A DNA stretch of 64,000 bases. Origin: Phycicoccus sp. HDW14 (GTDB lineage Bacteria > Actinomycetota > Actinomycetes > Actinomycetales > Dermatophilaceae). This document shows, in pieces, positions 51,999 to 63,474 of this stretch. The stretch spans positions 1,364,001 through 1,428,000 of the forward strand of contig NZ_CP049935.1 in NCBI RefSeq assembly GCF_011383005.1. Reading direction: 5' to 3'. The stretch's first letter is position 1, and each line of letters begins with the position of its first letter. Below the pieces are notes generated by a model. It made no database searches. It saw only the letters and a list, made by a program, of their open reading frames with translations, and was not told where the DNA came from. Made by a program: the position numbers and the translations under genes.

Positions 51999-52949
51999 TC
52001 ACGGGGCGGGTCGCGGGCTGTACAGGATGTCCCGCAGCGCGGCCGCGTAGCGGAGCGGGTCGTGCTCGCCGGGTGCGCTGCGGCGGCTCACCGACACGAC
52101 GTGGAGCTCGGCGCCGAGCCGCGCGGCGGCGTCGGCGAGGCCCGGTTCGTCGTCGACGACGGCCGGGTCGGCGAGCACCGCGTCGAGCCGCAGCCCGGGC
52201 GCCAGCCCCGCGAAGGACTCGAGGTGGCGGGCCGCGCTGAAGCCCGCCGTCTCGCCGGTGCCGGGGTCGAGGTTGAGCACGAGGAGGCGTCGCGCTCGGC
52301 TGACCTCGAGGGCCTCGCGGACGTCGGGGACGAGCAGGTGGGTCATCACCGAGGTGAACCACGACCCGGGGCCGAGGACGACCCAGTCGGCGCTGCGGAT
52401 GGCGGCGACCGACTCGGGGTAGGCCGGCGGGGCGGCCGGCACGAGCCGGACCTCCTCGACCGTTCCGGGCGTGACCGCGACCTCGGCCTGGCCGCGCACG
52501 GTGCTCAGGGCGCCGTCGGCGGCCAGCCCGCTGACGTCGGCCTCGATGGCGAGCGGCACGGCGGCCATGGGCAGCACCCGGCCGCGCGCCTGGAGCAGCC
52601 GACCGACGAGGTCGAGCCCGGCGACGGGGTCCTCGTGCAGCTCCCAGAGCGCGACGATGAGCAGGTTGCCGAGCGCGTGGCCGCTGAGCGGACCCTCACC
52701 CGCGAACCGGTGCTGGAGGACGTCGCGCCACGTGTGGCCCCACTCGGTGTCGCTGCAGAGGGCGGCCAGGGCCATCCGCAGGTCACCGGGCGGAAGGACG
52801 CCGAACTCGTCGCGCAGCCGTCCGCTCGAGCCGCCGTCGTCGGCGACGGTGACGACGGCCGTGATCTCGTCGGTGACGAACCGGAGCGCCGTGAGGGTGG
52901 CGGCGAGGCCGTGACCGCCACCGAGGGCGGTGACGACCGGCCCGCTCAC
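51999..52949 (-). CDS. YvcK-family gluconeogenesis factor (UDP-GlcNAc-binding, CofD-like)
   Basis: YvcK/GlmR proteins bind UDP-N-acetylglucosamine and adjust carbon flow to the cell wall. The 316-aa protein has the CofD-like nucleotide-binding start [35 protein letters not shown] near 36, and [16 protein letters not shown] near 200, typical of the family. The GTG start overlaps the rapZ stop by four bases (GTGA). No sign of truncation. Confidence 0.94.
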   Translation of the reverse strand: MSGPVVTALGGGHGLAATLTALRFVTDEITAVVTVADDGGSSGRLRDEFGVLPPGDLRMALAALCSDTEWGHTWRDVLQHRFAGEGPLSGHALGNLLIVALWELHEDPVAGLDLVGRLLQARGRVLPMAAVPLAIEADVSGLAADGALSTVRGQAEVAVTPGTVEEVRLVPAAPPAYPESVAAIRSADWVVLGPGSWFTSVMTHLLVPDVREALEVSRARRLLVLNLDPGTGETAGFSAARHLESFAGLAPGLRLDAVLADPAVVDDEPGLADAAARLGAELHVVSVSRRSAPGEHDPLRYAAALRDILYSPRPAP

Positions 52950-53845
52950 TCGCGCCCCAGGTCGCGGTGGACGACGAAGGTCGCGGTGTCGTCGGACCCC
53001 AGCCGGCGCGAGAGCGCCTCGGCGACGGCGACCGACCGGTGCTTGCCGCCGGTGCAGCCGACGGCGATCGTCGCGTACCGACGGCCCTCGCGCAGGTACC
53101 CGGCGGTGACCGGCTCCATGAGCGAGACGACGCGGTCGACGAACGAGCCGGCGCCCTCCTGGGCCATGACGTACTCGGCGACGGGCGCGTCGATGCCGGT
53201 GAGCGGTCGCAGCTCGGGGACCCAGAACGGGTTGGGCAGGAAGCGCATGTCGAAGACGAAGTCGGCGTCGAGCGGCACGCCGTACTTGAACCCGAAGGAC
53301 ATCACCGCGAGGCGCAGGCTCGGGCCGCCGGTGACGCCGACGATGGGGGTCAGCTTGCGGGCCAGCTGGTGGACGTTGAGGCCCGAGGTGTCGATGACGA
53401 CGTGGGCGTCGGCCCGCAGGTCGCGCAGCAGCTCGCGCTCGGCCTGGATGCCGTCGAGCAGCCGTCCCTCGTGCTGCAGCGGGTGGGGCCGGCGGACGCT
53501 CTCGAAGCGGCGGACGAGCGCCTCGTCGGTGGCGTCGAGGAACATCAGCTGCGGGTGCCACCCGTGCTCGCGCACCGAGGCGATGCCGTCGCGCAGCTCG
53601 CCGGTGAAGGGGCGAGCCCGCACGTCGACGACGGCCGCGATGCGCAGGTCGGCGGCGCCCTCCTCGCGGGCCCTCGACGCCAGCACGCCCATCGCCGGGA
53701 TCAGCTGCGGCGGAAGGTTGTCCACGACGTACCAGCCGTGGTCCTCGAGGACGTTGGCGGCCGTCGAACGACCGGCACCGCTCATGCCGGTGACGACGAG
53801 GAAGTCGGCCCTCGCCGGGCGGTCCGTCGTCGCTGGCTCAGCCAC
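52946..53845 (-). CDS. rapZ: RNase adapter protein RapZ
   Basis: RapZ binds nucleotides and, in enterobacteria, guides RNase E to a small RNA. Its target in actinobacteria is unknown. The 299-aa protein has Walker [10 protein letters not shown] at 20-28, the family motif [20 protein letters not shown] and the C-terminal [18 protein letters not shown] chose GTG 53845, three bases past the uvrC stop, with GGGAG upstream. Longer in-frame starts would overlap uvrC extensively. Confidence 0.94.
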   Translation of the reverse strand: MAEPATTDRPARADFLVVTGMSGAGRSTAANVLEDHGWYVVDNLPPQLIPAMGVLASRAREEGAADLRIAAVVDVRARPFTGELRDGIASVREHGWHPQLMFLDATDEALVRRFESVRRPHPLQHEGRLLDGIQAERELLRDLRADAHVVIDTSGLNVHQLARKLTPIVGVTGGPSLRLAVMSFGFKYGVPLDADFVFDMRFLPNPFWVPELRPLTGIDAPVAEYVMAQEGAGSFVDRVVSLMEPVTAGYLREGRRYATIAVGCTGGKHRSVAVAEALSRRLGSDDTATFVVHRDLGRE

Positions 53846-55799
53846 CGCGTGCTCCCTCGTCGACCTCGATGACCTCGCCGGTGGCGGGGTCGACCGCCGG
53901 GGTGCCCGGGTCGGCCGAACCCAACTCTGCCGCAACGACCGCCGCGAGCGCAGGCCCGATGCCCGGCACGCCGGCCAGCTCGTCGACCGAGGCGGCCCGG
54001 ATCCGCTTCACCGAGCCGAACTCGCGCAGCAGCGCCTTGCGCCGCTTCTCGCCGAGGCCGGGCACGCCGTCGAGGGCGCTCTGGGTCATCGCCTTGGAGC
54101 GCCGCTGCCGGTGGAAGGTGATGGCGAAGCGGTGCGCCTCGTCGCGCAGCCGCTGGAGGAGGTAGAGCCCCTCGCTGGTGCGCGGCAGGACGAGCGGGTG
54201 CTCATCCCCCGGCACCCACACCTCCTCGAGCCGCTTGGCGAGGCCGACGACGGCGACGTCGACCGCCCCGGCCTCCTCGAGCGCACGGGCCGCGGCGTTG
54301 ACCTGCGGCAGGCCGCCGTCGACGACGACGAGGTTGGGGGTGTACGCGAACCGGGTCGGCCGCTCGCGCCCCTCGGCGACCTCCTGCTCGCGCTCCTCCT
54401 GCTCCTTGCGGCCGCGGCGGAAGCGCCGGGTGAGCACCTCGTGCATCGCCGCGGTGTCGTCGGTGGCGCCGGTCTCGCCGCCGCGGACGATGAACCGCCG
54501 GTACTCCGACTTGCGGGGCAGACCGTCCTCGAAGACGACCATCGACCCGACGACCTGGGTGCCCTGGACGTGGCTGATGTCGAAGCACTCGACGCGCAGT
54601 GGCGCCTCGTCGAGGTCGAGGTAGTCCTGGAGCTGCTGGAGGGCCTGGCTGCGCGTCGTGAGGTCGCCGGCCCGGGTGACCTTGTGCCGCGCGAGGCTCT
54701 GGGTCGCGTTGCGCGCCACCGTCTCCATGAGGGTGCGCTTGTCGCCGCGCTGCGGCACGCGGACGTCGACCCGGCTGCCGCGGATGCCGCCGAGCCACGC
54801 CTGGAGCGCCTCGGCGTCGTCGGGCAGCACGGGGACGAGGACCTCGCGCGGCACGCCCTCGCGCGACTCGCCGCCGTAGACCTGCTGGAGGAGGTGCTCG
54901 ACGACCTCGGCGGTGGTCTCGGCGTCGCGCTCGGCGACCCAGCCGCGCTGCCCGCGCACCCGCCCGCCGCGGACGTGGAAGAGCTGGACGGCGACCTCGA
55001 GCTCGTCCTCGGCGAGCCCGAAGACGTCGGCGTCGGTGGCGTCGGGCAGGACGACGGCCGACTTCTCGAGGACCCGCTCGAGGGCGCCGATGTCGTCGCG
55101 CAGGCGGGCGGCCCGCTCGAAGTCGAGCTCGGCGGCGGCGGCCTTCATCTCGGCGGTCATCCGGCCGAGGAAGCGGCCGCTGTTGCCGGCCATGAAGTCG
55201 CAGAAGTCCTCGGCGATCTCGCGGTGGCGGGCGGCGTCGACCCGGCCGACGCACGGGGCGCTGCACTTGTCGATGTAGCCCAGGAGGCAGGGCCGGCCGA
55301 CCTGGCCGGCGCGCTTGAACACGCCGGTGGAGCAGGTGCGCATCGGGAAGACCCGCATCGCGAGGTCGAGGGTCTCGCGGATGGCCCAGGCGTGCGCGTA
55401 GGGCCCGAAGTAGCGGGTGCCCTTCTTCTTCGCGCCGCGCATGACCATGGCGCGGGGGAACTCCTCGCCCATCGTCACCGCCAGGTAGGGGTAGGACTTG
55501 TCGTCGCGGTACTTGACGTTGAAGCGCGGGTCGAACTCCTTGATCCACGCGTACTCGAGCTGGAGGGCCTCGACCTCGGTGGACACGACGGTCCACTCGA
55601 CGCTGGCTCCGGTGCGCACCATCGTCGCGGTGCGGTGGTGGAGGGCCGAGACGTCCTGGAAGTACGACGAGAGCCGGGGGCGCAGGCTCTTGGCCTTGCC
55701 GACGTAGATGACCCGCCCCTCCTTGTCACGGAAGCGGTACACCCCGGGGTCGGTGGGGATCTCGCCCGGCCGGGGGCGGTACGTCGACGGGTCGGCCAC
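53838..55799 (-). CDS. uvrC: Excinuclease ABC subunit UvrC
   Basis: UvrC makes both incisions in nucleotide-excision repair. The 653-aa protein has a GIY-YIG domain ([20 protein letters not shown] near 18-37), the four-cysteine region with [16 protein letters not shown] and CSAPC near 150-170, and an UVR helical hairpin near 205-235. The C-terminal half has the RNase-H-like nuclease with [11 protein letters not shown] and [12 protein letters not shown], then helix-hairpin-helix motifs. The GTG start follows TAGGGT by six bases. It heads the rapZ-yvcK-whiA operon. Confidence 0.97.
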   Translation of the reverse strand: MADPSTYRPRPGEIPTDPGVYRFRDKEGRVIYVGKAKSLRPRLSSYFQDVSALHHRTATMVRTGASVEWTVVSTEVEALQLEYAWIKEFDPRFNVKYRDDKSYPYLAVTMGEEFPRAMVMRGAKKKGTRYFGPYAHAWAIRETLDLAMRVFPMRTCSTGVFKRAGQVGRPCLLGYIDKCSAPCVGRVDAARHREIAEDFCDFMAGNSGRFLGRMTAEMKAAAAELDFERAARLRDDIGALERVLEKSAVVLPDATDADVFGLAEDELEVAVQLFHVRGGRVRGQRGWVAERDAETTAEVVEHLLQQVYGGESREGVPREVLVPVLPDDAEALQAWLGGIRGSRVDVRVPQRGDKRTLMETVARNATQSLARHKVTRAGDLTTRSQALQQLQDYLDLDEAPLRVECFDISHVQGTQVVGSMVVFEDGLPRKSEYRRFIVRGGETGATDDTAAMHEVLTRRFRRGRKEQEEREQEVAEGRERPTRFAYTPNLVVVDGGLPQVNAAARALEEAGAVDVAVVGLAKRLEEVWVPGDEHPLVLPRTSEGLYLLQRLRDEAHRFAITFHRQRRSKAMTQSALDGVPGLGEKRRKALLREFGSVKRIRAASVDELAGVPGIGPALAAVVAAELGSADPGTPAVDPATGEVIEVDEGARGG

Positions 55800-55811
55800 C
55801 CACTCACCCTA
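55800..55811 (-). promoter_or_regulatory. Likely leaderless promoter (-10) of uvrC
   Basis: Minus-strand TAGGGT (55811-55806) is followed by six bases and the uvrC GTG at 55799. Confidence 0.45.
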
Positions 55812-55837
55812 GGCCGCTCCCCCGACACCGGACGCGC

Positions 55838-57039
55838 CTACCCCGCGACCTCCCGCATGGCCGGCGAGGCGTAGATGGTCGTCACCCGCACGCCGTCGAG
55901 CCAGGCCGTCAGCCGCTCGGCCTCTGCGTCGAGGGCGCGGCGGCCGGTCGCGGGCACGTCGTCGAGGAGCCCGACGCGCACGCGGGCGTCGTCACCCTGC
56001 ACCCAGCAGCCGACGACCCGCCCGTCCCACCACGCCGTCGTCCCGGCGTTGCCCGCCGCGTCGACGAGCGCCGGCCCGTGTCCGCCGAGGTACGGACCGC
56101 GCCCGCGCCAGCCCATGACGGTGGGGTCGAGGGTGGGCAGGAGCGCGGCCCAGGGGTCCGGGGCGTCGACCGGGTCGAGGTCGTCGGGCAGGAGCCACCC
56201 CGGGCGTCGGTGCCGTCGAGTGACACCGGGGCGGCCCCCAGGTCGTCCAGCGCGGCCCGCACCGTGCCGAGGGTGCCGCCGAGCCACCAGCCCAGGTCGT
56301 CCTCGGTGCCGGGCCCGAACGCCCGCAGCCACCGCCCGACGACCTCGGCGTGGGCCGCGCGGGGGTCGAGCGGCTCCACGCGGGCTCCCAGCCAGGCCTC
56401 GGCCGCGGCGAACCGCGGCTTCGAGAGCCGCCAGGGCCCGGCGTTGCCGGCCCGCACCGCGCGCCCCTCGGCCGTCAGCAGCCAGAGCACCTGCGGCAGC
56501 ACCGGCACGGTGGCGCCCCACCTGGTTCCCGGGGACCGGTCGATGGTCACGTCGAGGTCGGGAAGGGCCTCCCGCACCTCGGGCGCGGTCAGCTCGCCGT
56601 CGCCGAGGGCCCCGAGCACCGACTCACGGGCCCGCTCGAGCCACCGGAGCCCGTCGGCGTCCACCCCCGAGCGCTCGACGTCCCGGGCGATGCGCCCCGA
56701 CAAGCTCGTCGCGACGCGCGCGGAGGGCCCGCCGAGCACCGCCGGGAGCAGGTCTCGGGGCACGGCGAAGAGGGTGCTGCGCATCGCGGTCTGCTTGACG
56801 ACGTCGCGCCGCCCATAGAGGGCGTCCTCGACGTCGGCGAGCGCGACCCCCGGCACGCGGGCCCGGGCGGCGAGGTGCACCGACGCGGCCTCGGTGGCGT
56901 GCAGGCCGGCGAGGGCGTCGGCCGCCGCGACGACGTCGGGGAACCCGCAGCCGCCGGCCAGCCCCTGGCGGCGCGCCAGCCGGGCCCGCCGCTCGTCGTC
57001 GTCGACGTGGCGGGCCGGGGCCGGCTGCTCGCGGCTCAG
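55838..57039 (-). CDS. Winged-helix DNA-binding domain protein (HTH_42 / AlkX-AlkZ type), frameshifted as written
   Basis: HTH_42 proteins include DNA glycosylases that repair interstrand crosslinks. The core is recognisable by DVEDALYGRRDVVKQTAMRS followed by TLFAVPRDLLPAVL, with a C-terminal DGRVVGCWVQGDDARV. The frame breaks near 56201-56204; one added base gives LDGTDAPGWLLPDDLDP. No ATG, GTG or TTG starts the N-terminus RHVDDDERRARLARR in frame. CTG at 57039 overlaps the upstream Rieske stop as CTGA and is a candidate. The usual LQAQ-like catalytic segment reads LHATE, so glycosylase activity is doubtful. About 400 aa. Confidence 0.78.
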
Positions 57040-57491
57040 GAGACGGTGAGCCCGTCCCCGCTGACGGTGACCGACTTGGCCGGCAGCGGCTTGGTCGCCG
57101 GGCCCTGCTTCACCGCACCGGTCGCGGCGTCGAACTCGCTGCCGTGGCACGCGCAGGAGATGATGCCGTCCGCGACGCCGCTGACGGTGCAGCCCTGGTG
57201 GGTGCAGACCGACGAGAACGCCTTGTACTCGCCGGCGGTCGGCTGGGTGACGACGGTCCCGAGGGCCTCGAAGACCTTGCCGCCACCGACGGGGATGTCG
57301 GCGGCCTTGATGGCGTCGGACGCGGCGCTGGCCGCCGACCCGGCGGCCGCGCTGACGTCGTTCGCGGCGCCGCAGGCGGCGAGGGAGCCGGCGCCCGCGA
57401 CGACGGCCACACCCACCCCTGCCGCCCGCAGCGTCTGGCGCCGGCTGAGGCAGGCGCACTCGGGGGCGGGCGGGGTGTGGTCGGAGCTCAT
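57036..57491 (-). CDS. Secreted Rieske (2Fe-2S) protein with Tat signal
   Basis: The 151-aa protein has a twin-arginine signal LSRRQTLRAAGVGVAVVAG followed by the lipobox LAAC (Cys40), predicting Tat export with lipid anchoring. The Rieske domain shows Cys96-x-His98 and Cys113-x2-His116 as ligands. An additional pair, Cys101 and Cys115, is placed to form the stabilising disulfide seen in cytochrome bc1 Rieske proteins. It is not in a qcr operon and its redox partner is unknown. ATG 57491 has GAGAGG upstream. Confidence 0.9.
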   Translation of the reverse strand: MSSDHTPPAPECACLSRRQTLRAAGVGVAVVAGAGSLAACGAANDVSAAAGSAASAASDAIKAADIPVGGGKVFEALGTVVTQPTAGEYKAFSSVCTHQGCTVSGVADGIISCACHGSEFDAATGAVKQGPATKPLPAKSVTVSGDGLTVS

Positions 57492-57754
57492 CAGGGGTGC
57501 CTCTCGGTCCGGTGACGGGTGACCGAAAGTATCCCGGCGAACGCTGGACGCCGCCTGTGGACACCCGGACCCTGTCCGGAGGTACACCCGGGTTACACCC
57601 GGTGCGGTTGCGCAGGGCGAATCCGCAGGTAACAAGTCGGCACCATCCCGCGGCAGGTCCTCGGATCCCGGCCGATCCATGGTTAGTCTCCGCAGGTGCT
57701 CGCGACAGCGGGCGGGAGCGCCCGCTCCCAGACTTGACACTCCCAGGAGGAAAC
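57492..57754. promoter_or_regulatory. Divergent spacer between the Rieske gene and the amino-acid binding-protein gene
   Basis: Minus-strand TACTTT (57531-57526) is a possible -10 for the Rieske gene and plus-strand TAGTCT (57684-57689) for the binding protein. A perfect dyad CCGGAC-CCT-GTCCGG lies at 57565-57579, and TACACCCGG occurs twice just after it, at about 57583 and 57594, 11 bases apart. These could bind a regulator. Confidence 0.35.
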
Positions 57755-58981
57755 GTGCCTCAGCGTTCCGTGGTCGCCGTTGGCGCCTCGCTGCTCGTCG
57801 CCTCGCTCGCGCTCACCGGTTGCGGTACGCGCGGCGGCGACGACTCGAGCGACACCGGCGGCGGTTCCGGCGACAAGGTCGCCAAGATCGGCGTCATCGC
57901 GCCCCTCTCCGGCGACCTCGCCGCCCTCGGCAAGGGCATCGAGCACTCCGTCGACCTCGCCATCAAGCAGGCCAACGAGAAGAACGCGATCCCGGGCTGG
58001 AAGCTCGAGCTCGCGGCCGAGGACGACCAGGCCACCCCCGACGTCGGCAAGAACGCGGCCACGAAGCTGGCCTCGGACAAGGACGTCGTCGGTGTCGTCG
58101 GGACCCTCAACAGCTCGGTCGCCCAGAGCGTCCAGCCGGTGCTCGCCGCGGCGAACATCACGATGGTCTCCCCGGCCAACACCAACCCGTCGCTCACCCA
58201 GGGCGCCGACTTCGCCACCGCGCCGAAGCGTGCGTACCCGAACTACTTCCGCACCTGCACCACCGACTCGATCCAGGGCCCCTTCGCGGCGCGCTACCTC
58301 TTCGAGAAGGCGGGCATCAAGGAGGTCGCGACGGTCCACGACAAGAAGACCTACGGCCAGGGCCTCGTCGACGCCTTCACCAAGGAGTTCACGAAGCTCG
58401 GCGGCAAGATCGTCTCGGCCCAGACCATCAACCCGGACGACGACAAGTACGACGCCGTCATCTCGAAGATCAAGCCCTCGAACCCGAAGGCCGTGTACTA
58501 CGGCGGCGAGTTCCCGCAGGCCGGTCCGTTCTCGCAGCAGATGAAGGCCGCCGGCCTCAACGTCCCGCTCATGGGTGGCGACGGCATCTTCTCCGGTGAG
58601 TACGTCAAGCTCGCGGGCTCCAGCGCCACCGGCGACCTCGCCACCTCGGTCGGTGCCCCGACCGACCAGCTCGAGTCGGCCAAGGCCTTCGTGACCGCCT
58701 ACGAGGCCGCGAAGTACTCGGAGCCCTACGAGGCCTACGGCGCGTACGCGTACGACGCCGCCAACTCGATCATCGAGGCCCTCAAGACCTCGCTCAAGGA
58801 CGCCTCCTCCGCCGAGGCGGCCCGCACGGGCACGGTCACCGCGATGAGCTCGGTCTCCTTCGACGGCGTCACCGGCAAGGTGGCCTTCGACGAGTACGGC
58901 GACACGACCTCGCGCGTCCTCACCGTCTACCAGGTCAAGGACGGCAAGTGGGCCCCGGTCAACACGGAGGAGTTCAAGTAA
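57755..58981 (+). CDS. Branched-chain amino acid ABC transporter, substrate-binding lipoprotein
   Basis: This extracytoplasmic receptor delivers branched-chain amino acids to the LivHMGF-type importer encoded next. The 408-aa protein has a lipoprotein signal with lipobox LTGC (Cys23), a short Gly/Ser/Asp linker and a periplasmic-binding type I fold (IGVIAPLSGDLAALGKGIEH, VVGVVGTLNSSVAQSVQPVL). GTG 57755 has a perfect AGGAGG four bases upstream. A strong hairpin after the gene probably limits read-through, so this protein would be made in excess. Confidence 0.93.
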   Translation: MPQRSVVAVGASLLVASLALTGCGTRGGDDSSDTGGGSGDKVAKIGVIAPLSGDLAALGKGIEHSVDLAIKQANEKNAIPGWKLELAAEDDQATPDVGKNAATKLASDKDVVGVVGTLNSSVAQSVQPVLAAANITMVSPANTNPSLTQGADFATAPKRAYPNYFRTCTTDSIQGPFAARYLFEKAGIKEVATVHDKKTYGQGLVDAFTKEFTKLGGKIVSAQTINPDDDKYDAVISKIKPSNPKAVYYGGEFPQAGPFSQQMKAAGLNVPLMGGDGIFSGEYVKLAGSSATGDLATSVGAPTDQLESAKAFVTAYEAAKYSEPYEAYGAYAYDAANSIIEALKTSLKDASSAEAARTGTVTAMSSVSFDGVTGKVAFDEYGDTTSRVLTVYQVKDGKWAPVNTEEFK

Positions 58982-59013
58982 CCCCTGCGTAACGGCACTG
59001 CCGCGTGACCCCC

Positions 59014-59050
59014 GACGGCGGGGGTGGTCCCACCGACCACCCCCGCCGTC
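59014..59050 (+). terminator. Strong hairpin between the binding-protein gene and livH
   Basis: GACGGCGGGGGTGGTC (59014-59029) pairs perfectly over 16 bases with GACCACCCCCGCCGTC (59035-59050) around the loop CCACC. No T-tract follows. It may be a partial terminator or mRNA-stabilising structure. Confidence 0.65.
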
Positions 59051-59118
59051 GCTGTCCCGGGCCGATCGGCACCGTCCGTGCCGGCTCGGGACACGACCCA
59101 CCGAGCGGAACTGTTCCC

Positions 59119-59142
59119 GTGACGCAGGTCACCCGCTACTCT
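59119..59142 (+). promoter_or_regulatory. Candidate CRP-type site and -10 upstream of livH
   Basis: GTGACGCAGGTCAC (59119-59132) is a perfect dyad fitting GTGA-N6-TCAC, the core of CRP-family sites. It lies just upstream of TACTCT (59137-59142), a possible -10. This would give livH its own promoter after the hairpin. Confidence 0.4.
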
Positions 59143-59184
59143 CCCCCCAGCCAGCAAGCCAGCACGACACACCAGGAGGCCGTG

Positions 59185-60137
<953 letters not shown>

Positions 60138-60141
<4 letters not shown>

Positions 60142-61849
60142 GCACCACGACGCTCCCCGAGGTGCTCGACACCTCCGAGCTCTCCCGCAGGGACCAGATG
60201 CGCGCGCGGTACGGCACGCTTGCGCCCCTGCTCGCCATCGGTGGCGGTGTGCTGCTGCTGCTGAGCGGGCTGCTGTCCTGGTCCTACGACGACCGGATCC
60301 TCGGCGACATCAGCATCCGGTTCTTCCCGGCGGGCATCCAGATCTACGCGATGGTCATCGGCGTCGTCGCGATCGCCCTCGGCGCGCTGCTCCGCGTGCG
60401 GCCGGCCTGGCTCAACCCCGGCCGCGGCCTCGCGGCGGTCGGCTGGGGGTCGATGGTCTTCGTCGTCGTCGCCCTGGTGACGATCAGCCGGCAGGCCGGC
60501 GGCAGCGTCAACATCAACGAGGGCGGCTGGGTCGCGCTCCTCGGGGCGCTGCTCGTCTTCGCGGCCGGCTGGGTCGCCCGCCGCTTCGAGCTCGACGTGC
60601 GCTCGTGGCCGCGGCTGCCGGGCTGGGCCGAGATCCTCATCATCGTCGTGATGATGGCCGTGCTCCTCTTCACCACGGCCTACACGCTCGGCCTCGACGA
60701 CTCGTGGACCTTCGTCTGCCTGCTCGTCGCGCTGCTCACCATCGCCGTGGCCCTCGTGGGCAGCGGCTTCGGCGAGTACATCGGCTTCGTCGGGGCGAAC
60801 AACCGGCGGGTGCTGCTGCTCTCGGCGCTGCTCGTGGCGTTCCTCTTCCCGTTCACCCAGGACGGCTCGGACGCCAACATGTCGATCGCCACGCAGATCC
60901 TCATCTTCGCGGCGACCGCCCTGGGCCTGAACATCGTCGTCGGCCTCGCGGGCCTGCTCGACCTCGGGTACATCGCCTTCCTCGGGACCGGCGCCTACGT
61001 CGGGGCGATGCTCTCGCAGTCGACGTTCGCCACGATCGGCTGGAAGCCGCCGTTCATCATCGTCATGCTCTGCGGCATGGCCGTGGCCTCGACCTTCGGC
61101 CTGATCATCGGCTCGCCGACCCTGCGGGTGTCCGGCGACTACCTGGCCATCGTCACGCTCGGCTTCGGTGAGATCTTCCGCCTGGCGATGTTCAACCTCG
61201 ACGGCACGAACGGCCCGGACCTCACCAACGGCCCCAACGGCATCCCGGCCATCCCCGACCTCAACTTCTTCGGGTTCGACTTCGGGAAGGTGCACACGGT
61301 CGCGGGCATCCCGCTCGGGCGCTTCAGCAACTACTACTTCCTGCTGCTGCTGCTCATCGCCTTCGTCATCCTCGTCTTCAGCCGGCTCAACGACAGCCGC
61401 ATCGGCCGGGGCTGGGTGGCCATCCGCGAGGACGAGCGCGCCGCCGAGGCCATGGGCGTCAACGTCTTCGGGCTCAAGCTCCTGGCGTTCGCCGTGGGCG
61501 CCGCGCTCGCCGGCCTCGCCGGGACGATCAAGGCCCACCAGGACACCTCGGTGACACCCGACCAGTACATCTTCCTCGAGTCGGCCTTCCTCCTCGCGGC
61601 GGTCGTCCTCGGCGGCATGGGCACGGTGGCCGGAGTCCTCGTCGGTGCCACCATCCTCAAGCTGCTCCCGAGAAGCTGCGTGACGCGGCCGACTACCGGC
61701 TGCTGCTCTTCGGGCTGCTCCTCGTCATCATGATGCGGTTCCGCCCCGAGGGCCTCGTGGCCAGCAAGCGGCGCCAGCTCGAGTTCCACGAGGACGACGA
61801 GGAACTCGTCCAGCTCGCCCAGACCGAACACCTGGAGGAGGCGAAGTGA
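60138..61849 (+). CDS. livM: Branched-chain amino acid ABC transporter permease LivM, frameshifted as written
   Basis: This is the second membrane subunit. The C-terminal half has the family core LGLNIVVGLAGLLDLGYIAF and GWVAIREDERAAEAMGVN. About 235 extra N-terminal residues with roughly six hydrophobic segments precede it, found in some actinobacterial LivM proteins. The frame breaks at the CCC at 61667-61669. One added C restores LKLLPEKLRDAADYRLLLFG and the end FRPEGLVASKRRQLEF to the TGA at 61847. About 570 aa. It overlaps livG by four bases (GTGA). Confidence 0.92.
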
Positions 61850-62666
61850 CCGTCACCGAACCCACGACGGCCGGCCCCGAGGCCGGCACCCGGGTCGTCC
61901 TCGAGGCGGCCAACGTCACGATGCGCTTCGGCGGCCTCACCGCCGTCGGCGACGTCAGCATGAAGGTGCACGACGGCGAGATCGTCGGTCTCATCGGCCC
62001 GAACGGCGCCGGCAAGACGACGTTCTTCAACTGTCTCACCGGCATGTACGTCCCCACCGAGGGGCGCGTCACGCTGGCCGGCGAGCAGCTGCCGCCGAAA
62101 CCGCTCAAGGTGGTGCGCGCCGGCATGGCCCGGACGTTCCAGAACATCCGGCTGTTCGGCAACATGACGGCCCTCGAGAACGTCATGGTCGGGCGCTACT
62201 GCCGCACCTCCTCGATGGCCCTCACCTCGATCCTGCGCGGGCCGAAGTTCCGTCGCGAGGAGTCGGCCACCCGCGAGCGGGCCCAGGAGCTGCTCGAGTA
62301 CGTCGGGCTCGGGAACTCCACCGAGCTGCTCGCCCGCAACCTGCCCTACGGCGACCAGCGCCGGCTCGAGATCGCCCGCGCGCTGGCCACCGACCCGCAG
62401 ATCCTCCTCCTCGACGAGCCGACCGCCGGCATGAACCCGAAGGAGACCGAGGAGACGATGCACCTGATCTTCAAGATCAGGGACAGCGGGCTGGCGGTCG
62501 TCGTCATCGAGCACGACATGCGGTTCATCTTCAACCTCTGCGACCGGGTGCTCTGCCTCGTGCGCGGCCAGGTCCTCGTCCAGGGCACGCCCGGCGAGGT
62601 GCAGTCCGACCCACGGGTCATCGAGGCCTACATCGGCGGCGACGACGACGCCGAGGAGGAGGACGC

Positions 62667-62670
<4 letters not shown>
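61846..62670 (+). CDS. livG: Branched-chain amino acid ABC transporter ATP-binding protein LivG
   Basis: One of two ATPase subunits. The 274-aa protein has Walker A GPNGAGKTT near 50-58, the LivG-typical ARTFQNIRLFGNMTALENVM, the signature-like YGDQRRLEIARALA, Walker B ILLLDEPTAGMNP and the H-loop VVIEHDMRFIF. The acidic C-terminus ends DDDAEEEDA. GTG overlaps the livM stop; its own stop overlaps livF by four bases. Confidence 0.95.
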
Positions 62671-63380
<710 letters not shown>

Positions 63381-63400
63381 CCGCCGACGAACGACGAGAG

Positions 63401-63432
63401 CATGCCGTGCGGGCCTCGACCCGGGCGGCATG
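63401..63432 (+). terminator. Hairpin terminator of the liv operon
   Basis: CATGCCG (63401-63407) pairs with CGGCATG (63426-63432), and CGGG (63410-63413) with CCCG (63420-63423), around the loop CCTCGA. Two small internal mismatches lie between. T-rich TTCTCCTCT follows. Confidence 0.6.
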
Positions 63433-63462
63433 TTCTCCTCTCGACCGGTGGCGTCCGGCGCC

Positions 63463-63474
63463 TAGGGTGAGTCG
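63463..63474 (+). promoter_or_regulatory. Likely leaderless promoter (-10) of the SCO6745-like gene
   Basis: TAGGGT (63463-63468) is followed by six bases and ATG 63475. Confidence 0.45.

Noticed and set aside
52062-55874. Very long open frame opposite yvcK, rapZ and uvrC
   Set aside because: It runs across three real genes on the other strand with low-complexity product and no family match.
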